Positions 1-8,671 are shown, numbered from the stretch's first letter. The stretch: 64,000 nucleotides of DNA from Alistipes sp. dk3624 (GCF_009557455.1 NZ_CP045651.1:1736001-1800000); one strand, 5' to 3'. Made by a program: numbers and translations. The notes: generated by a model not told the origin, from the sequence alone.

Positions 1-1
1 C

Positions 2-178
2 GTGCACAACGGATTGGCAGTCGTTACCGTGAAACGCGACGCCTGCGGCGGCTGTTACAACCGCATCCCGCCCCAGCGCCAGTTGGACATCCGGATGAAT
101 AAGAAAATCATCGTTTGCGAATATTGCGGCCGGATTCTGGTATCCAACTTGTTGGACGAAAACAACGCCGAAGAATAG
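2..178 (+). CDS. C-terminal end of a zinc-ribbon protein (5' end outside the window)
   Basis: The open frame enters from the left edge and stops at TAG 176-178, leaving 58 residues. It has two paired-cysteine knuckles, CGGC and CEYC, about 25 residues apart, the layout of a C4 zinc ribbon. The tail is short and acidic. In Bacteroidota such a ribbon usually ends a protein of about 250 residues whose first part is a long coiled coil (the CT398/DR0291-like family, loosely described as possible nucleic-acid binders). Only the ribbon is visible, so the coiled coil is an assumption. A hairpin terminator follows 40 bases later, so this is probably the last gene of its operon. Confidence 0.7.
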   Translation: MHNGLAVVTVKRDACGGCYNRIPPQRQLDIRMNKKIIVCEYCGRILVSNLLDENNAEE

Positions 179-218
179 GCCAAAACGCTCCGGGATTTTC
201 CCGATCCGTCTTATCCCG

Positions 219-260
219 AATCTGCAAATTCCGTATTTCCGGAAATTTTGCAGATTTTTT
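219..260 (+). terminator. Rho-independent terminator after the zinc-ribbon gene
   Basis: A 10-bp perfect stem (219-228 with 247-256) is followed by a T-run to 260. It ends the leftmost operon. Confidence 0.7.
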
Positions 261-345
261 GATTCCCGCAAATTTCCAGCAGGCTGTTTATCAAATTATG
301 GCACAGCTTTTGTAAAAAGGATCGAAATCATGTTGAGTAGAAAAA

Positions 346-376
346 TTTGCGAATTCAAAAAATTTATGTATATTGC
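346..376 (+). promoter_or_regulatory. Bacteroidota-type promoter of the sigma factor gene
   Basis: TTTG at 346-349 and TAtaTTGC at 369-376 are 19 bases apart, close to the TTTG/TAnnTTTG consensus. The predicted leader before the ATG at 449 is about 65 bases and A/T-rich. Confidence 0.5.
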
Positions 377-448
377 GACGCTAAAGTCTAATTATTTAAA
401 AGAATTGCCTATCGAGAATATCTACTCTAAACTAATAACGAGTAGTAT

Positions 449-1033
449 ATGAATCTGAAGAAGTTAAGTGACAACGATTTGCTTAATGTCTATCTGTCAG
501 GCAATGAGAATGCTGTAACTGTACTTGTCAACCGGCACCGGCGACGGGTCTTCGATTACATCAACATGATGGTCAAGGACCGGGACCTGGCCGACGATAT
601 TTTCCAGGAAACTCTTATCAAAGTAATCCGTTTCGTGAACGACGGACGATACACCGAAAACGGAAAATTTCTTTCGTGGGTACTGCGTATCGCGCACAAT
701 CAGGTGATCGACCATTTCCGACAGAAAAAACAGCAAAACCACATCTCCGAAGGCGAAGCCGGATACGACCTGCTGAACAACCGGAAACTCTCCGATTCGA
801 CGGTCGAAGACCGGATGATCTCCGATCAGATCGCCGAGGATGTTCGCAAACTGGTGGATTTCCTGCCGGCCGAACAAAAAGAAGTCGTCCTGATGCGCTA
901 CTACATGGGACTTAGTTTCAAGGAGATAGCCGACGAAACCAACGTCAGCATCAACACGGCGCTCGGACGGATGCGCTATGCGCTGATCAACATGCGCAAA
1001 ATGATCGACGAAAAGCAGTTAATCTTGAGTTAA
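449..1033 (+). CDS. ECF-type sigma-70 family RNA polymerase sigma factor
   Basis: This 194-residue protein has the two-domain layout of an extracytoplasmic-function sigma factor. Region 2 (about residues 20-95) includes the acidic core-binding segment DLADDIFQET and the -10 recognition part FLSWVLRIAHNQVIDHFR. Region 4 (about 130-185) has the helix-turn-helix LSFKEIADETNVSINTALGRMRYAL. It would bind core RNA polymerase and direct it to particular promoters. There is no FecR-like anti-sigma gene or TonB-dependent receptor next to it, so it is not the usual polysaccharide-utilisation sigma/anti-sigma pair. The next gene, 62 bases on, encodes a 46-residue acidic protein that could be its partner. 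A hairpin terminator closes the pair. Confidence 0.92.
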   Translation: MNLKKLSDNDLLNVYLSGNENAVTVLVNRHRRRVFDYINMMVKDRDLADDIFQETLIKVIRFVNDGRYTENGKFLSWVLRIAHNQVIDHFRQKKQQNHISEGEAGYDLLNNRKLSDSTVEDRMISDQIAEDVRKLVDFLPAEQKEVVLMRYYMGLSFKEIADETNVSINTALGRMRYALINMRKMIDEKQLILS

Positions 1034-1095
1034 AGGCAATAATCGCCGGAGTCGGGCGTTATATAGGTACAAACGATCAAAATCAAATTGTGCCT

Positions 1096-1236
1096 ATGGA
1101 CGAAAGTTACAATGAGTACGGTTTTAATGCCGAAAGGCTGGCTGATGAAGAACTTTTCTCCAAAGAAGTAGTGGGGGAAGACAATGATCTGATTTTAGTC
1201 GACTGCCTGCTGAGAGAGGCGTTAAACAAAAAGTAA
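1096..1236 (+). CDS. Small acidic protein downstream of the ECF sigma factor
   Basis: ATG 1096 to TAA 1234-1236 encodes 46 residues, beginning MDESYNEYGF and ending LLREALNKK. The protein is strongly acidic in its first 35 residues and basic at the end, with no signal peptide or membrane segment. I do not recognise a family. The frame fills the space between the sigma gene and the terminator at 1244, which supports it being a real second gene of the operon. A role as a small regulator of the sigma factor is only an inference from position and charge. Confidence 0.6.
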   Translation: MDESYNEYGFNAERLADEELFSKEVVGEDNDLILVDCLLREALNKK

Positions 1237-1243
1237 AAACCAA

Positions 1244-1270
1244 GGGCGCTCAATTCGGCGCCCTTTATTT
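1244..1270 (+). terminator. Terminator between the sigma operon and the convergent epimerase operon
   Basis: A GGGCGC/GCGCCC stem (1244-1249 with 1258-1263) is followed by a T-rich tract. It lies between convergent genes and may serve both strands. Confidence 0.7.
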
Positions 1271-1307
1271 TATTTATTATATTCCTTACTCGTACTCTTC
1301 AAAAAAT

Positions 1308-2438
1308 CTAAACCGGAACGACCCCGATTCCAGGACGGTCGGGCAGCGTCACCTGCCCATCGACGATCCGGGCCCCGTCGAATCGGTCGTTCGAAATCAG
1401 CAGATTGCCGTCCAGGTCGGCCCAGTCCATCATCGGCGCCAGTTGGGCCGCCGCCGTTATAGCGCAGGAAGTCTCGGTCATACATCCGATCATCAGTTTC
1501 ATTCCCAACGCCTTGGCCAACACCGCCATTTTATAGGCTTCACGCAGGCCGGTACTCTTCATCAGCTTGATGTTGATCCCGTCGTACACCCCCTCGGCAC
1601 GCCGGACGTCCGGCAGCCGTTGTAAAAACTCGTCGGCCATAATCGGCAGCGGGCTTCGCTCCCGAATCCATGCCGTCTCGTCGATCATCTCTTTCGGCAG
1701 CGGCTGTTCGACGAACAGCGTATTGCGTTCGCTGAGCCACTCGATCATCTCCAACGCCTTCTCCTTATCCTTCCAACCCTGGTTGGCATCGACGCACAGC
1801 GGCTTATCGGTCACCGAACGGATGATTTCGACCAGCTCCTTGTCGTTGTCGAGCCCCATCTTCACCTTAATGACGTTATAGGGCGACGTCTCCTCCACTT
1901 TCTTGCGTACGACGTCCGCCGTATCGATCCCGATCGTGAACGACGTGTCGGGAGCTTTCTCCGGCGAGAGTCCCCATATCTTATACCACGGCTGACCGAG
2001 CAGCTTTCCGGTCAGATCGTGCAGCGCGATATCGACCGACGCTTTCGCCGCCCGGTTGTCGGGAGCCGCCGAATCGACGTATTCGAGAATTTCGTCCATT
2101 CGGAACGGATCGGCGAACTGGCCGAGATCGAGCGATCCGAGGAATTTGCAGACCGATTCCTGCGTCTCGCCGAGGTAAGGCGGCATCGACGCTTCGCCGT
2201 AGCCGATCACGCCGTCGTACTCGAGCTGCACCTGTACGTCGGGCGTATGCGTACGCGTATTGACCGCCACGGTAAACGGGTGGATCAACTTCAGATCGTA
2301 CGGCTCGAACGTCAAATTCAGCTTCCCGCTACGCCCTTTTTTCGGTTTCCCCGCACAAGCGCCCAGCAGCGGCGAAGCGGCCACCCCGGCCGTAACGAGC
2401 CCCATCGCCGTGGTCTTCAAAAAGTCTCTTCTGTTCAT
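1308..2438 (-). CDS. Dipeptide epimerase (enolase superfamily, MLE subgroup), exported
   Basis: The enzyme family epimerises L-Ala-D/L-Glu and related dipeptides derived from murein. The 376-residue product shows the superfamily active site in order: KVK (base Lys pair), the metal ligands in VDANQ, VEQPLP and MADE, the second Lys in INIKLMK, and a C-terminal DLDG matching the DxD that holds the dipeptide amino group. I chose the ATG at 2438 because it begins MNRRDFLK, a twin-arginine-like motif, followed by a hydrophobic stretch and a lipobox-like LLGAC. The protein is therefore probably exported and lipid-anchored, unlike the cytoplasmic E. coli and Bacillus enzymes. It is the last gene of a minus-strand operon and starts 19 bases after the NlpC/P60 gene, whose product could supply its substrate. 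Confidence 0.9.
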   Translation of the reverse strand: MNRRDFLKTTAMGLVTAGVAASPLLGACAGKPKKGRSGKLNLTFEPYDLKLIHPFTVAVNTRTHTPDVQVQLEYDGVIGYGEASMPPYLGETQESVCKFLGSLDLGQFADPFRMDEILEYVDSAAPDNRAAKASVDIALHDLTGKLLGQPWYKIWGLSPEKAPDTSFTIGIDTADVVRKKVEETSPYNVIKVKMGLDNDKELVEIIRSVTDKPLCVDANQGWKDKEKALEMIEWLSERNTLFVEQPLPKEMIDETAWIRERSPLPIMADEFLQRLPDVRRAEGVYDGINIKLMKSTGLREAYKMAVLAKALGMKLMIGCMTETSCAITAAAQLAPMMDWADLDGNLLISNDRFDGARIVDGQVTLPDRPGIGVVPV

Positions 2439-2457
2439 GGTTATCGGATTGATAGGA

Positions 2458-3630
2458 TTATCGGTTGAAATACCACGGATGGCCGGCCACCCGCGCGATA
2501 CCGGGCGTTCCGATCCGGCCGACGATCCGGCTGATCGACAGGCACGGATACCCGACGAAGTCCTCCGCTTGCGGGTCGATGCTGTTGACCTTGACGCGCC
2601 CCGAAGCATGGATGAATTTTCCGTCGCCGAGATACATCGCCACATGCGTCACGCGGCCGGTCTGCGCGTTGCCGAAAAACAGCAAGTCGCCCTTGCGGCA
2701 ATCCCGCCACGCTTCGGGCGCGATCTTCTCCCCGGTCAGGGCTTGCTGCGAAGCGTCCCGCGCCAGGATTACGCCATTGGCGAAATAGGCCGTCTTGACC
2801 ATTCCGGAACAGTCGACCCCTTTGACCGAAGTTCCTCCCCACAGATAAGGCACTCCCATCATGCTGCGCGCCGTGCGTTCCAGGCCGTCCGGCCGCAACT
2901 CCCGGGCCGCCCATTCGGTAAAATCCTGCGTTTCGCTGCGTTTCACATAACCGGAGCGTCCGTCCGGCAGCCGGACGGCAATGAACTTCCGGTTCGTCTT
3001 ACCCGCCGGATCGACCTCCAGCACCGTTCCGAGCACGAGATCGGAAACCCGGGAACCCTCCTCGTCCGGCCCAGCGTAGACGAATCCGATGTATCCGGTG
3101 TAGATAAACCGCTGTGACATCCGCCAGGACTCCATCTCACCGGGTGTTTTCAGTGCGATCGCATCGTCGTCCACCCACGAAATATAACCGTCCGGAGTCT
3201 GCACCCGATACCAGCCGCCCTGCACGTCGAGCACCCGCAACGGCGTTCCGAGGATCGCCTGGGTCGCAAACTCGGCGGCATGAGCCGGAGCGGTGCGCAG
3301 GTTGACCGACGACAGCGTGACGAGCGCCTGCGTCCGGTCGCCGAGCGCACGGGACGGTAGCAGCGTCGTATAATCCTCAAAGGCGACCCCGCCCCGCCTC
3401 AACCGCTCGCGGAGCGCACGAACGGCTTCCGGATCGTCGCACTTGCCCTTTAATATATACAGCGTATCGTTGACCTGTTCAGCCTCGATCTCGAAGACCG
3501 CCACCCGTTTGTCCGGAGCGTACCGCGCGCGCACCTGTTCCACCAGATCGCCGGCGGATTGCGCTTTCGCGCCCCAAACGGCCAGTGTCAGCGCCGCCGT
3601 CCATAAAACCTTTTTCGTTATCCTCTTCAT
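2458..3630 (-). CDS. SH3-NlpC/P60 murein endopeptidase
   Basis: The 390-residue protein starts with a signal peptide (cleavage probably after GAKAQ). It has bacterial SH3-like segments (about residues 100-160 and 180-235) and a C-terminal NlpC/P60 domain. Catalytic Cys274 lies in GVDCSG, and the His lies in THVAMYLGDG. This is the architecture of YkfC-type gamma-D-glutamyl-L-diamino acid endopeptidases, which cut murein stem peptides to release L-Ala-D-Glu. The gene lies between a transglutaminase-like gene (1 base away) and a dipeptide epimerase gene (19 bases away), which fits a murein-peptide pathway. The exact bond cut is inferred from the family and the neighbours. Confidence 0.9.
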   Translation of the reverse strand: MKRITKKVLWTAALTLAVWGAKAQSAGDLVEQVRARYAPDKRVAVFEIEAEQVNDTLYILKGKCDDPEAVRALRERLRRGGVAFEDYTTLLPSRALGDRTQALVTLSSVNLRTAPAHAAEFATQAILGTPLRVLDVQGGWYRVQTPDGYISWVDDDAIALKTPGEMESWRMSQRFIYTGYIGFVYAGPDEEGSRVSDLVLGTVLEVDPAGKTNRKFIAVRLPDGRSGYVKRSETQDFTEWAARELRPDGLERTARSMMGVPYLWGGTSVKGVDCSGMVKTAYFANGVILARDASQQALTGEKIAPEAWRDCRKGDLLFFGNAQTGRVTHVAMYLGDGKFIHASGRVKVNSIDPQAEDFVGYPCLSISRIVGRIGTPGIARVAGHPWYFNR

Positions 3631-3631
3631 T

Positions 3632-5047
3632 CTATTCGTATGTAACGTCCATGTGATAATCCCACTCGTCGAAATAGAGATTGCGCTCCGAAGTTTCCGC
3701 TTCGCCGCGTTGAAAATCCACCGGCTCGCTACGCATATGCCGTTTCGGAGGATCGAACGGATACCCGTAATCGCTGTTCACGACCAGCCGGTAGCTGTCC
3801 ATGCCCGTTTTATAGAAATCGCGGACGGCCGGATCGGCGCTCGCAGCCAGTTTGCCGAACGATATATCGAGGGGCACCCACCCGACGCCTTCGTAATAAA
3901 CCGATCCCCAGTCGTGCAGACCGACATGTCCCGGATGCAGCATCCAACCGCTTTCCCACCGCGCCGGAATCCCGACGCTGCGCAACATCGCGATCAGAAG
4001 CAGGCTCACCTGTCCGCAGTCGCCGTGTCCGGCATCGAGCACGTACTCGGGAATATTCGGGATCACGCCGTACTCGATCGCCCCCGCCCACGGAATGTCG
4101 TCGATCCAATCGTAAATCCGCGAAACGATCCGCACCGGATCGGTCTCGCCGCCGGCCAACTCGCGGGCCTTCCGTTCGATCCGTTCGCTGAAAACGAGGT
4201 GCGGCGGACGCTGGGCCGTATATTTGCGATAAACTTCCGAAAGGGTATCGTACGGTTCGACCTGCTTCGACAGCTCCTCCGGATCGAAATACTGCGCACG
4301 CGTCGTCACCCGGAACGCGAGCCTGAAAACGGTCGCGCTGTCGCGACGGGCCGGCTGTTCGAAACAAATGCTACGCTGCGGAGTTCCCTTCGGAGCCACG
4401 ACATACCGCTCAGGCCATGCCGAAATCAGTTCGACACCGGTCTGGCGCGGCAAACCTTCCTGCGGATAGGGCAGCCAGCAACGGATCGTATCGCCCTCCG
4501 GCACGGCATCCGGTTCCACGACAAGCGTATAGCGAATCGTCATCGTCACCGGATTCGTACACATTCCCAGCGAATCGGTCGCCGCAATCACCCGCGCGGC
4601 GTGCCTTTCCCGAAAACCGATCTCCGACGAGTCGATCCGCCGCAATCCTTCCAGTTCCGGGGCCAGCAGAATCAGGTTGCCTACCGAACGGCTGAAGTAA
4701 CGCTTCCGGCCGTCGATCCGCCGCATCTCCAACCTCCCGGACTTTTCCCATCGACGGATCTGCTCCGGAGATACCGTATCGGACACCCGCTGCCGGATCC
4801 GGGAGAGAATCTGTCCTTCGTTATAACAAAATTCGATACGCAAACGCCGCATGACCTCCCGCAGCGAGTCGATCGCGCGCAGCTCCTGTTCCGACGCGCC
4901 GGGTTCCGCCTCTTCCAGCAACGAGTCCAGCTGCGAAAACCGACCTTCTCCGATCAGATTCGACGCATCTTTCCGCCAATCGGATCGTCCGGCGCAGGAA
5001 ACCAACGCTCCCAACAGCACCGGACAAAAAAACTTGAACAGATTCAT
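3632..5047 (-). CDS. Transglutaminase-like lipoprotein
   Basis: The 471-residue protein begins with a lipoprotein signal whose lipobox LVSC places the lipidated Cys at about residue 18. The C-terminal half carries a transglutaminase-core fold with the expected Cys-His-Asp order: Cys in HGDCGQ, His in GLHDWG, Asp in PLDIS. In bacteria such proteins are mostly cysteine proteases or amidases rather than cross-linking enzymes. The N-terminal 200 residues look like a beta-rich accessory region. It is the first gene of the operon, with a promoter about 20 bases upstream, and its stop is 1 base from the NlpC/P60 start. A role in envelope peptide cleavage is inferred from that context. Confidence 0.85.
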   Translation of the reverse strand: MNLFKFFCPVLLGALVSCAGRSDWRKDASNLIGEGRFSQLDSLLEEAEPGASEQELRAIDSLREVMRRLRIEFCYNEGQILSRIRQRVSDTVSPEQIRRWEKSGRLEMRRIDGRKRYFSRSVGNLILLAPELEGLRRIDSSEIGFRERHAARVIAATDSLGMCTNPVTMTIRYTLVVEPDAVPEGDTIRCWLPYPQEGLPRQTGVELISAWPERYVVAPKGTPQRSICFEQPARRDSATVFRLAFRVTTRAQYFDPEELSKQVEPYDTLSEVYRKYTAQRPPHLVFSERIERKARELAGGETDPVRIVSRIYDWIDDIPWAGAIEYGVIPNIPEYVLDAGHGDCGQVSLLLIAMLRSVGIPARWESGWMLHPGHVGLHDWGSVYYEGVGWVPLDISFGKLAASADPAVRDFYKTGMDSYRLVVNSDYGYPFDPPKRHMRSEPVDFQRGEAETSERNLYFDEWDYHMDVTYE

Positions 5048-5069
5048 TCCGAAACAGTCTATATTTTCA

Positions 5070-5077
5070 CAAAACTA
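5070..5077 (-). promoter_or_regulatory. -7 element of the transglutaminase/NlpC/epimerase operon
   Basis: On the minus strand this reads TAgtTTTG, matching TAnnTTTG, with GTTG 20 bases further upstream. The start codon is only 22 bases away. Confidence 0.5.
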
Positions 5078-5165
5078 CGCATTTTACCGGCCAATGGCAA
5101 CAAAAAACCGCCCGGAAATCGCAACCGGGCGGCCGGAGAGGTATGCGGATCACGATCAAAATACG

Positions 5166-6089
5166 TTAACGTTGCAGCAATCCGGCATACATCCGGTCGT
5201 AAGTCGGCGTCGGAACGTCGAGCCGTTTCCCTTCGCGCACGATGTAGCCGGTCAACGACTCCAGTTCGGTGCTGCGGTGCGCCCGGAAATCGCGCTGCAT
5301 CGAGGTCGTCGTATCGGTCGGAATCCGTTCCATCTGATCGACCACCTGGGCGGCGATCCCGTCGGACAGGACGATTCCTTTGGCCTTCGCCACCGCCTGA
5401 AATTCATCGAGCAGCGCCGTGAACTGCGCCCGGTAGTCCGGGTTGCCAAGCACGCCGCCGTAAGGCTCGTCGGTATAGGAAGTCGCCGTGGCCACGGTCG
5501 AGATGAACGCAAACTTGTCCCAGACTCGCCGGGTAATATCCGGAACCAACCGGGCGCGGACTTCCGCGCCGGTAAAAATCCGCTCCAGTTCTTCGAGTCG
5601 TTCGTCCGGCCCCTGCGCGGAACCGAACAGGTAACGGTAACCGTTGGTATGTTCGGCGATACGGCCCGGCTCGACGATAAACGCAACCACATACACGCAC
5701 CCGTCCCACACGGCATGTCCGGGCAGCATTCGTTTGATCTTCTCGGCGCTATCCACGCCGTTCAGAAACGGCAGGATCACCGTCCGCGGCCCGATGGCCG
5801 GGCGGATCTGCCCGACGGCCCCTTCGATATCATAGGCCTTCGTGCACAGCAGGATGTAATCCATTTCGCCAATCTCGGCGGCCGAATCGGTCGCCGCTTT
5901 CGGGCGGGCCGTAAAATTTCCCTGCTGTGACTCGACGATCAATCCCCTGCTTCGGATATTTTCGAGGGCTTGTCCGCGCGAAATAAAATAGATGTCCACT
6001 TCCGGGTCGTCCCGGTAACGGCGGGCGAGCAGACCGCCGAGAAATCCGCCGACGCCGCCCGTCCCTACGATGGCTATTTTCGTTTTCAT
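5166..6089 (-). CDS. panE: 2-dehydropantoate 2-reductase (ketopantoate reductase)
   Basis: It catalyses NADPH-dependent reduction of ketopantoate to pantoate in coenzyme A biosynthesis, in the cytoplasm. The start MKTKIAIVG at 6089 places the Rossmann loop GTGGVGG at residues 9-15, as expected, and a promoter element lies 27 bases upstream. The longer upstream frame begins before that promoter and was discarded. LLCTKAYD and the C-terminal helical domain with VWDKFAF are typical of the family. At 307 residues the length is normal. Paralogues acting on other 2-oxo acids exist, so the substrate is not certain. It is a single-gene unit divergent from fabD; both feed acyl-carrier and CoA chemistry. 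Confidence 0.85.
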   Translation of the reverse strand: MKTKIAIVGTGGVGGFLGGLLARRYRDDPEVDIYFISRGQALENIRSRGLIVESQQGNFTARPKAATDSAAEIGEMDYILLCTKAYDIEGAVGQIRPAIGPRTVILPFLNGVDSAEKIKRMLPGHAVWDGCVYVVAFIVEPGRIAEHTNGYRYLFGSAQGPDERLEELERIFTGAEVRARLVPDITRRVWDKFAFISTVATATSYTDEPYGGVLGNPDYRAQFTALLDEFQAVAKAKGIVLSDGIAAQVVDQMERIPTDTTTSMQRDFRAHRSTELESLTGYIVREGKRLDVPTPTYDRMYAGLLQR

Positions 6090-6116
6090 AATCAGTCCGA
6101 ACGATTTGATTTTCCG

Positions 6117-6124
6117 CAAAGGTA
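6117..6124 (-). promoter_or_regulatory. -7 element of panE
   Basis: The minus strand reads TAccTTTG, 27 bases before the start codon. Confidence 0.55.
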
Positions 6125-6197
6125 GCAAAAACCGGAGCATTTCGTTGCGAAATACGCCCCCCGTCGAGAACAGTTGCCGGGTTTCGGCAAAATTACT

Positions 6198-6205
6198 TAT
6201 CTTTG
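6198..6205 (+). promoter_or_regulatory. -7 element of fabD
   Basis: TAtcTTTG matches TAnnTTTG. A TTG at 6174-6176 is the likely -33 part. The ATG follows 29 bases later. Confidence 0.55.
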
Positions 6206-6234
6206 TTCTCTGTTAACCAACTAAACGAAAAAAT

Positions 6235-7119
6235 ATGCACGCATACGTATTCCCGGGTCAAGGCGCCCAATTCGTCGGAATGGGCAAAGACCTGTACGAC
6301 AACGTTCCCCTTGCAAAAGAACTGTTCGAAAAAGCCAACGAAATTCTCGGCTTCCCGATCACCGATATCATGTTCGCCGGAACCGACGAACAGCTCAAGC
6401 AGACGAAAGTAACCCAGCCGGCAATCTTCCTGCACTCGGTCATCCTGGCCAAATCGCTCGGCGCGGACTTCAAACCCGAAATGACGGCCGGACACTCGCT
6501 GGGCGAATTCAGCGCGCTGGTAGCCGCCGGAGCCCTGAGTTTCGAAGACGGCCTGAGCCTGGTTTCGAAACGTGCGATGGCGATGCAGAAAGCCTGCGAA
6601 CAGAATCCGTCGACGATGGCCGCCATCATCGGCCTGCCCGACGCCACGGTCGAAGAGATATGCAGCGCGATCGACGGCGTAGTCGTTCCGGCCAACTACA
6701 ACTGTCCGGGACAGTTGGTAATATCGGGCAGCAACGAAGCGATCGACGCCGCCTGCGCCAAACTGACCGAGGCGGGCGCCAAACGCGCGCTGAAGCTGAA
6801 CGTCGGCGGAGCGTTCCACTCGCCGCTGATGGAACCGGCCCGCGTGGAGCTCGAAGCCGCCATCAAAGCCGCTCCATTCGCCGAACCGGTCTGCCCGGTC
6901 TACCAGAACGTCGACGCCAAACCGTACACCGATCCGGCTAAAATCCAAGCCAACCTGATCGCCCAACTGACCTCTCCGGTGCGCTGGACGCAGATCGTGC
7001 AAAACATGATCGCCGACGGAGCCACGCAGTTCACCGAACTCGGCCCCGGCAGCGTATTGCAGGGCCTGATCAAGAAAGTGGACCGCGCCGCCGTTTGCGA
7101 ATCGAAGCAAACATTGTAA
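6235..7119 (+). CDS. fabD: Malonyl-CoA:ACP transacylase
   Basis: It moves malonyl groups from CoA to acyl carrier protein, the entry step for chain extension in fatty acid synthesis. The 294-residue protein has the nucleophile elbow GHSLGE (Ser about residue 88), the N-terminal PGQGAQFVGMG, and the conserved late His in GGAFHSPLM. Its length is normal for the family. It is monocistronic: its own promoter lies upstream and a terminator follows 40 bases after the stop. It is not in a fab cluster here; the neighbour panE belongs to CoA synthesis. Confidence 0.96.
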   Translation: MHAYVFPGQGAQFVGMGKDLYDNVPLAKELFEKANEILGFPITDIMFAGTDEQLKQTKVTQPAIFLHSVILAKSLGADFKPEMTAGHSLGEFSALVAAGALSFEDGLSLVSKRAMAMQKACEQNPSTMAAIIGLPDATVEEICSAIDGVVVPANYNCPGQLVISGSNEAIDAACAKLTEAGAKRALKLNVGGAFHSPLMEPARVELEAAIKAAPFAEPVCPVYQNVDAKPYTDPAKIQANLIAQLTSPVRWTQIVQNMIADGATQFTELGPGSVLQGLIKKVDRAAVCESKQTL

Positions 7120-7161
7120 TGTCGACCGAAAAAAACGGCTGATACTCATACGATTTTCCCG

Positions 7162-7191
7162 AACCGCACGTTTTACTAGTGCGGTTTTTTT
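7162..7191 (+). terminator. Terminator of fabD
   Basis: An 8-bp stem AACCGCAC/GTGCGGTT (7162-7169 with 7179-7186) is followed by a T-run. Confidence 0.85.
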
Positions 7192-7429
7192 ATGAAATAA
7201 GAGGGCGTAAGATTTTAATATTTCGGCTAATTCGGTCGGATATATGAAAAATTTTGCGTTATTTTGCACTCAAAGAAAACCAACGCCACCATTCTAAATT
7301 TAGGAAACCGCCGTTTCCCAATTAGATAAGAATGAGTGGCTATCAGCGGACTTCGAGGCCGGCGGACCGGAACTTTCGGAATCCCGACAAAGAAAAACCT
7401 AACATCAAACCATAACAGAATTTAACCCC
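7192..7429. other. Intergenic region before the ROK gene
   Basis: No gene is visible. A promoter-like ATTTTGCGTTATTTTGC lies near 7250-7267, and the remaining 160 bases would form a long leader for the ROK gene. I see no operator palindrome I could defend. Confidence 0.4.
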
Positions 7430-8659
7430 ATGAGTTCATTACAGGAATTTTTCAATCAGCCGGAAAACGGCAAGGCCAAAGGAATCGTTCAAAAAAACAA
7501 CATTCTCAAACGCAATATCATCGCCCGCATGGCGATCGAAGGAGAATGTACGCTGGCGGATCTGGCCAGGGAGCTGCATGTCAGCATCCCGACAGTCACC
7601 AAACTGGTCGAGGAACTCCTTTCCGAAAACATCATCGCCGACCGCGGCAAGATCGAAACCAGCGGCGGACGCCGGCCGAACATTTTCGGTCTGACTCATT
7701 CGGCCATCTATTTCGCCGGCATCGAAGTGAGTCGCGATCAGATCGTCATGGTGATTACCGACCTGCACAACAACATCATCCAACTGGAACACGAGCAAGA
7801 TTTTATCCTCGACGACACGGAAGAATGCCTCGACAAAATCGGATCTTCGATCGACCGGTTCATAAACGACAGCAAAATAGACCGTTCGAAGTTGCTCGGC
7901 ATCGGAATCTGCATTGCCGGGCGCGTGAATCCGAAAACCGGACGCAGCTACAAATATTTCACCTCGCGCGAAGAGTCGCTGAGCGAGATCATGGAAAAAC
8001 GGCTCGGACACCGGGTGCTGATCGAAAACGACACCCGCGCCCGCTGCTACGGCGAATATACGAAAGGATGCACGGGTTCCGAAAAGAACATCGTTTACCT
8101 GAACCTCGCCCGCGGCGTCGCCATCGGAGTCATCATCGACGGCAACCTGTACTACGGGAAATCGGGCTTTGCCGGCGAATTCGGCCATACGCCCTATTTC
8201 GATAACGAGATCATCTGCGACTGCGGTAAAAAAGGGTGTTTGGAGACGGAAGTTTCCGGAATCGCCATCGAAAACAAGATGATCCAGCAGATCAAGAACG
8301 GACGCACCACGATCCTGATGGATAAATACCAGAAACAACATAAGATCCACATCAACGACATCATTCAGGCAGCCAAAAACGACGACACGCTGTCAATCGA
8401 ACTGATCGAGGAAGCCGGCGAAAAAATCGGCAAAAGCATCGCTTTTCTGATCAATATTTTCAACCCGGAACAGGTGATCATCGGAGGCAACCTGGCCAAC
8501 GCCGGCGACTACCTGATGCTGCCGCTGAAATCGGCCGTCAACAAATATTCGCTGCGGCTGGTTTACAACGACACGCTGTTCCGCACGACCAACCTCGACG
8601 ACAATATCGGTTCGCTCGGCGCGGCAATGCTGATCCGCAACAAGGTGATTTCACTGTAA
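7430..8659 (+). CDS. ROK family transcriptional regulator (NagC/XylR-like)
   Basis: The 409-residue protein has an N-terminal winged helix-turn-helix (about residues 25-85, with CTLADLARELHVSIPTVTKLV). A ROK sugar-kinase-like fold follows, with the zinc motif CDCGKKGCLE (about residues 263-272) and the C-terminal nucleotide-fold segment FNPEQVIIGGN. Proteins of this layout sense sugars or sugar phosphates and repress catabolic genes. No sugar operon adjoins it, so the regulon is unknown. It may act on distant genes or on itself. The GNAT gene begins 12 bases downstream and is probably co-transcribed. Confidence 0.9.
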   Translation: MSSLQEFFNQPENGKAKGIVQKNNILKRNIIARMAIEGECTLADLARELHVSIPTVTKLVEELLSENIIADRGKIETSGGRRPNIFGLTHSAIYFAGIEVSRDQIVMVITDLHNNIIQLEHEQDFILDDTEECLDKIGSSIDRFINDSKIDRSKLLGIGICIAGRVNPKTGRSYKYFTSREESLSEIMEKRLGHRVLIENDTRARCYGEYTKGCTGSEKNIVYLNLARGVAIGVIIDGNLYYGKSGFAGEFGHTPYFDNEIICDCGKKGCLETEVSGIAIENKMIQQIKNGRTTILMDKYQKQHKIHINDIIQAAKNDDTLSIELIEEAGEKIGKSIAFLINIFNPEQVIIGGNLANAGDYLMLPLKSAVNKYSLRLVYNDTLFRTTNLDDNIGSLGAAMLIRNKVISL

Positions 8660-8671
8660 ACGCGGCGTGCC

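Noticed and set aside
3443-5422. A 659-codon plus-strand frame across the NlpC and transglutaminase genes
   Set aside because: It has no domain resemblance and lies opposite two well-supported genes.
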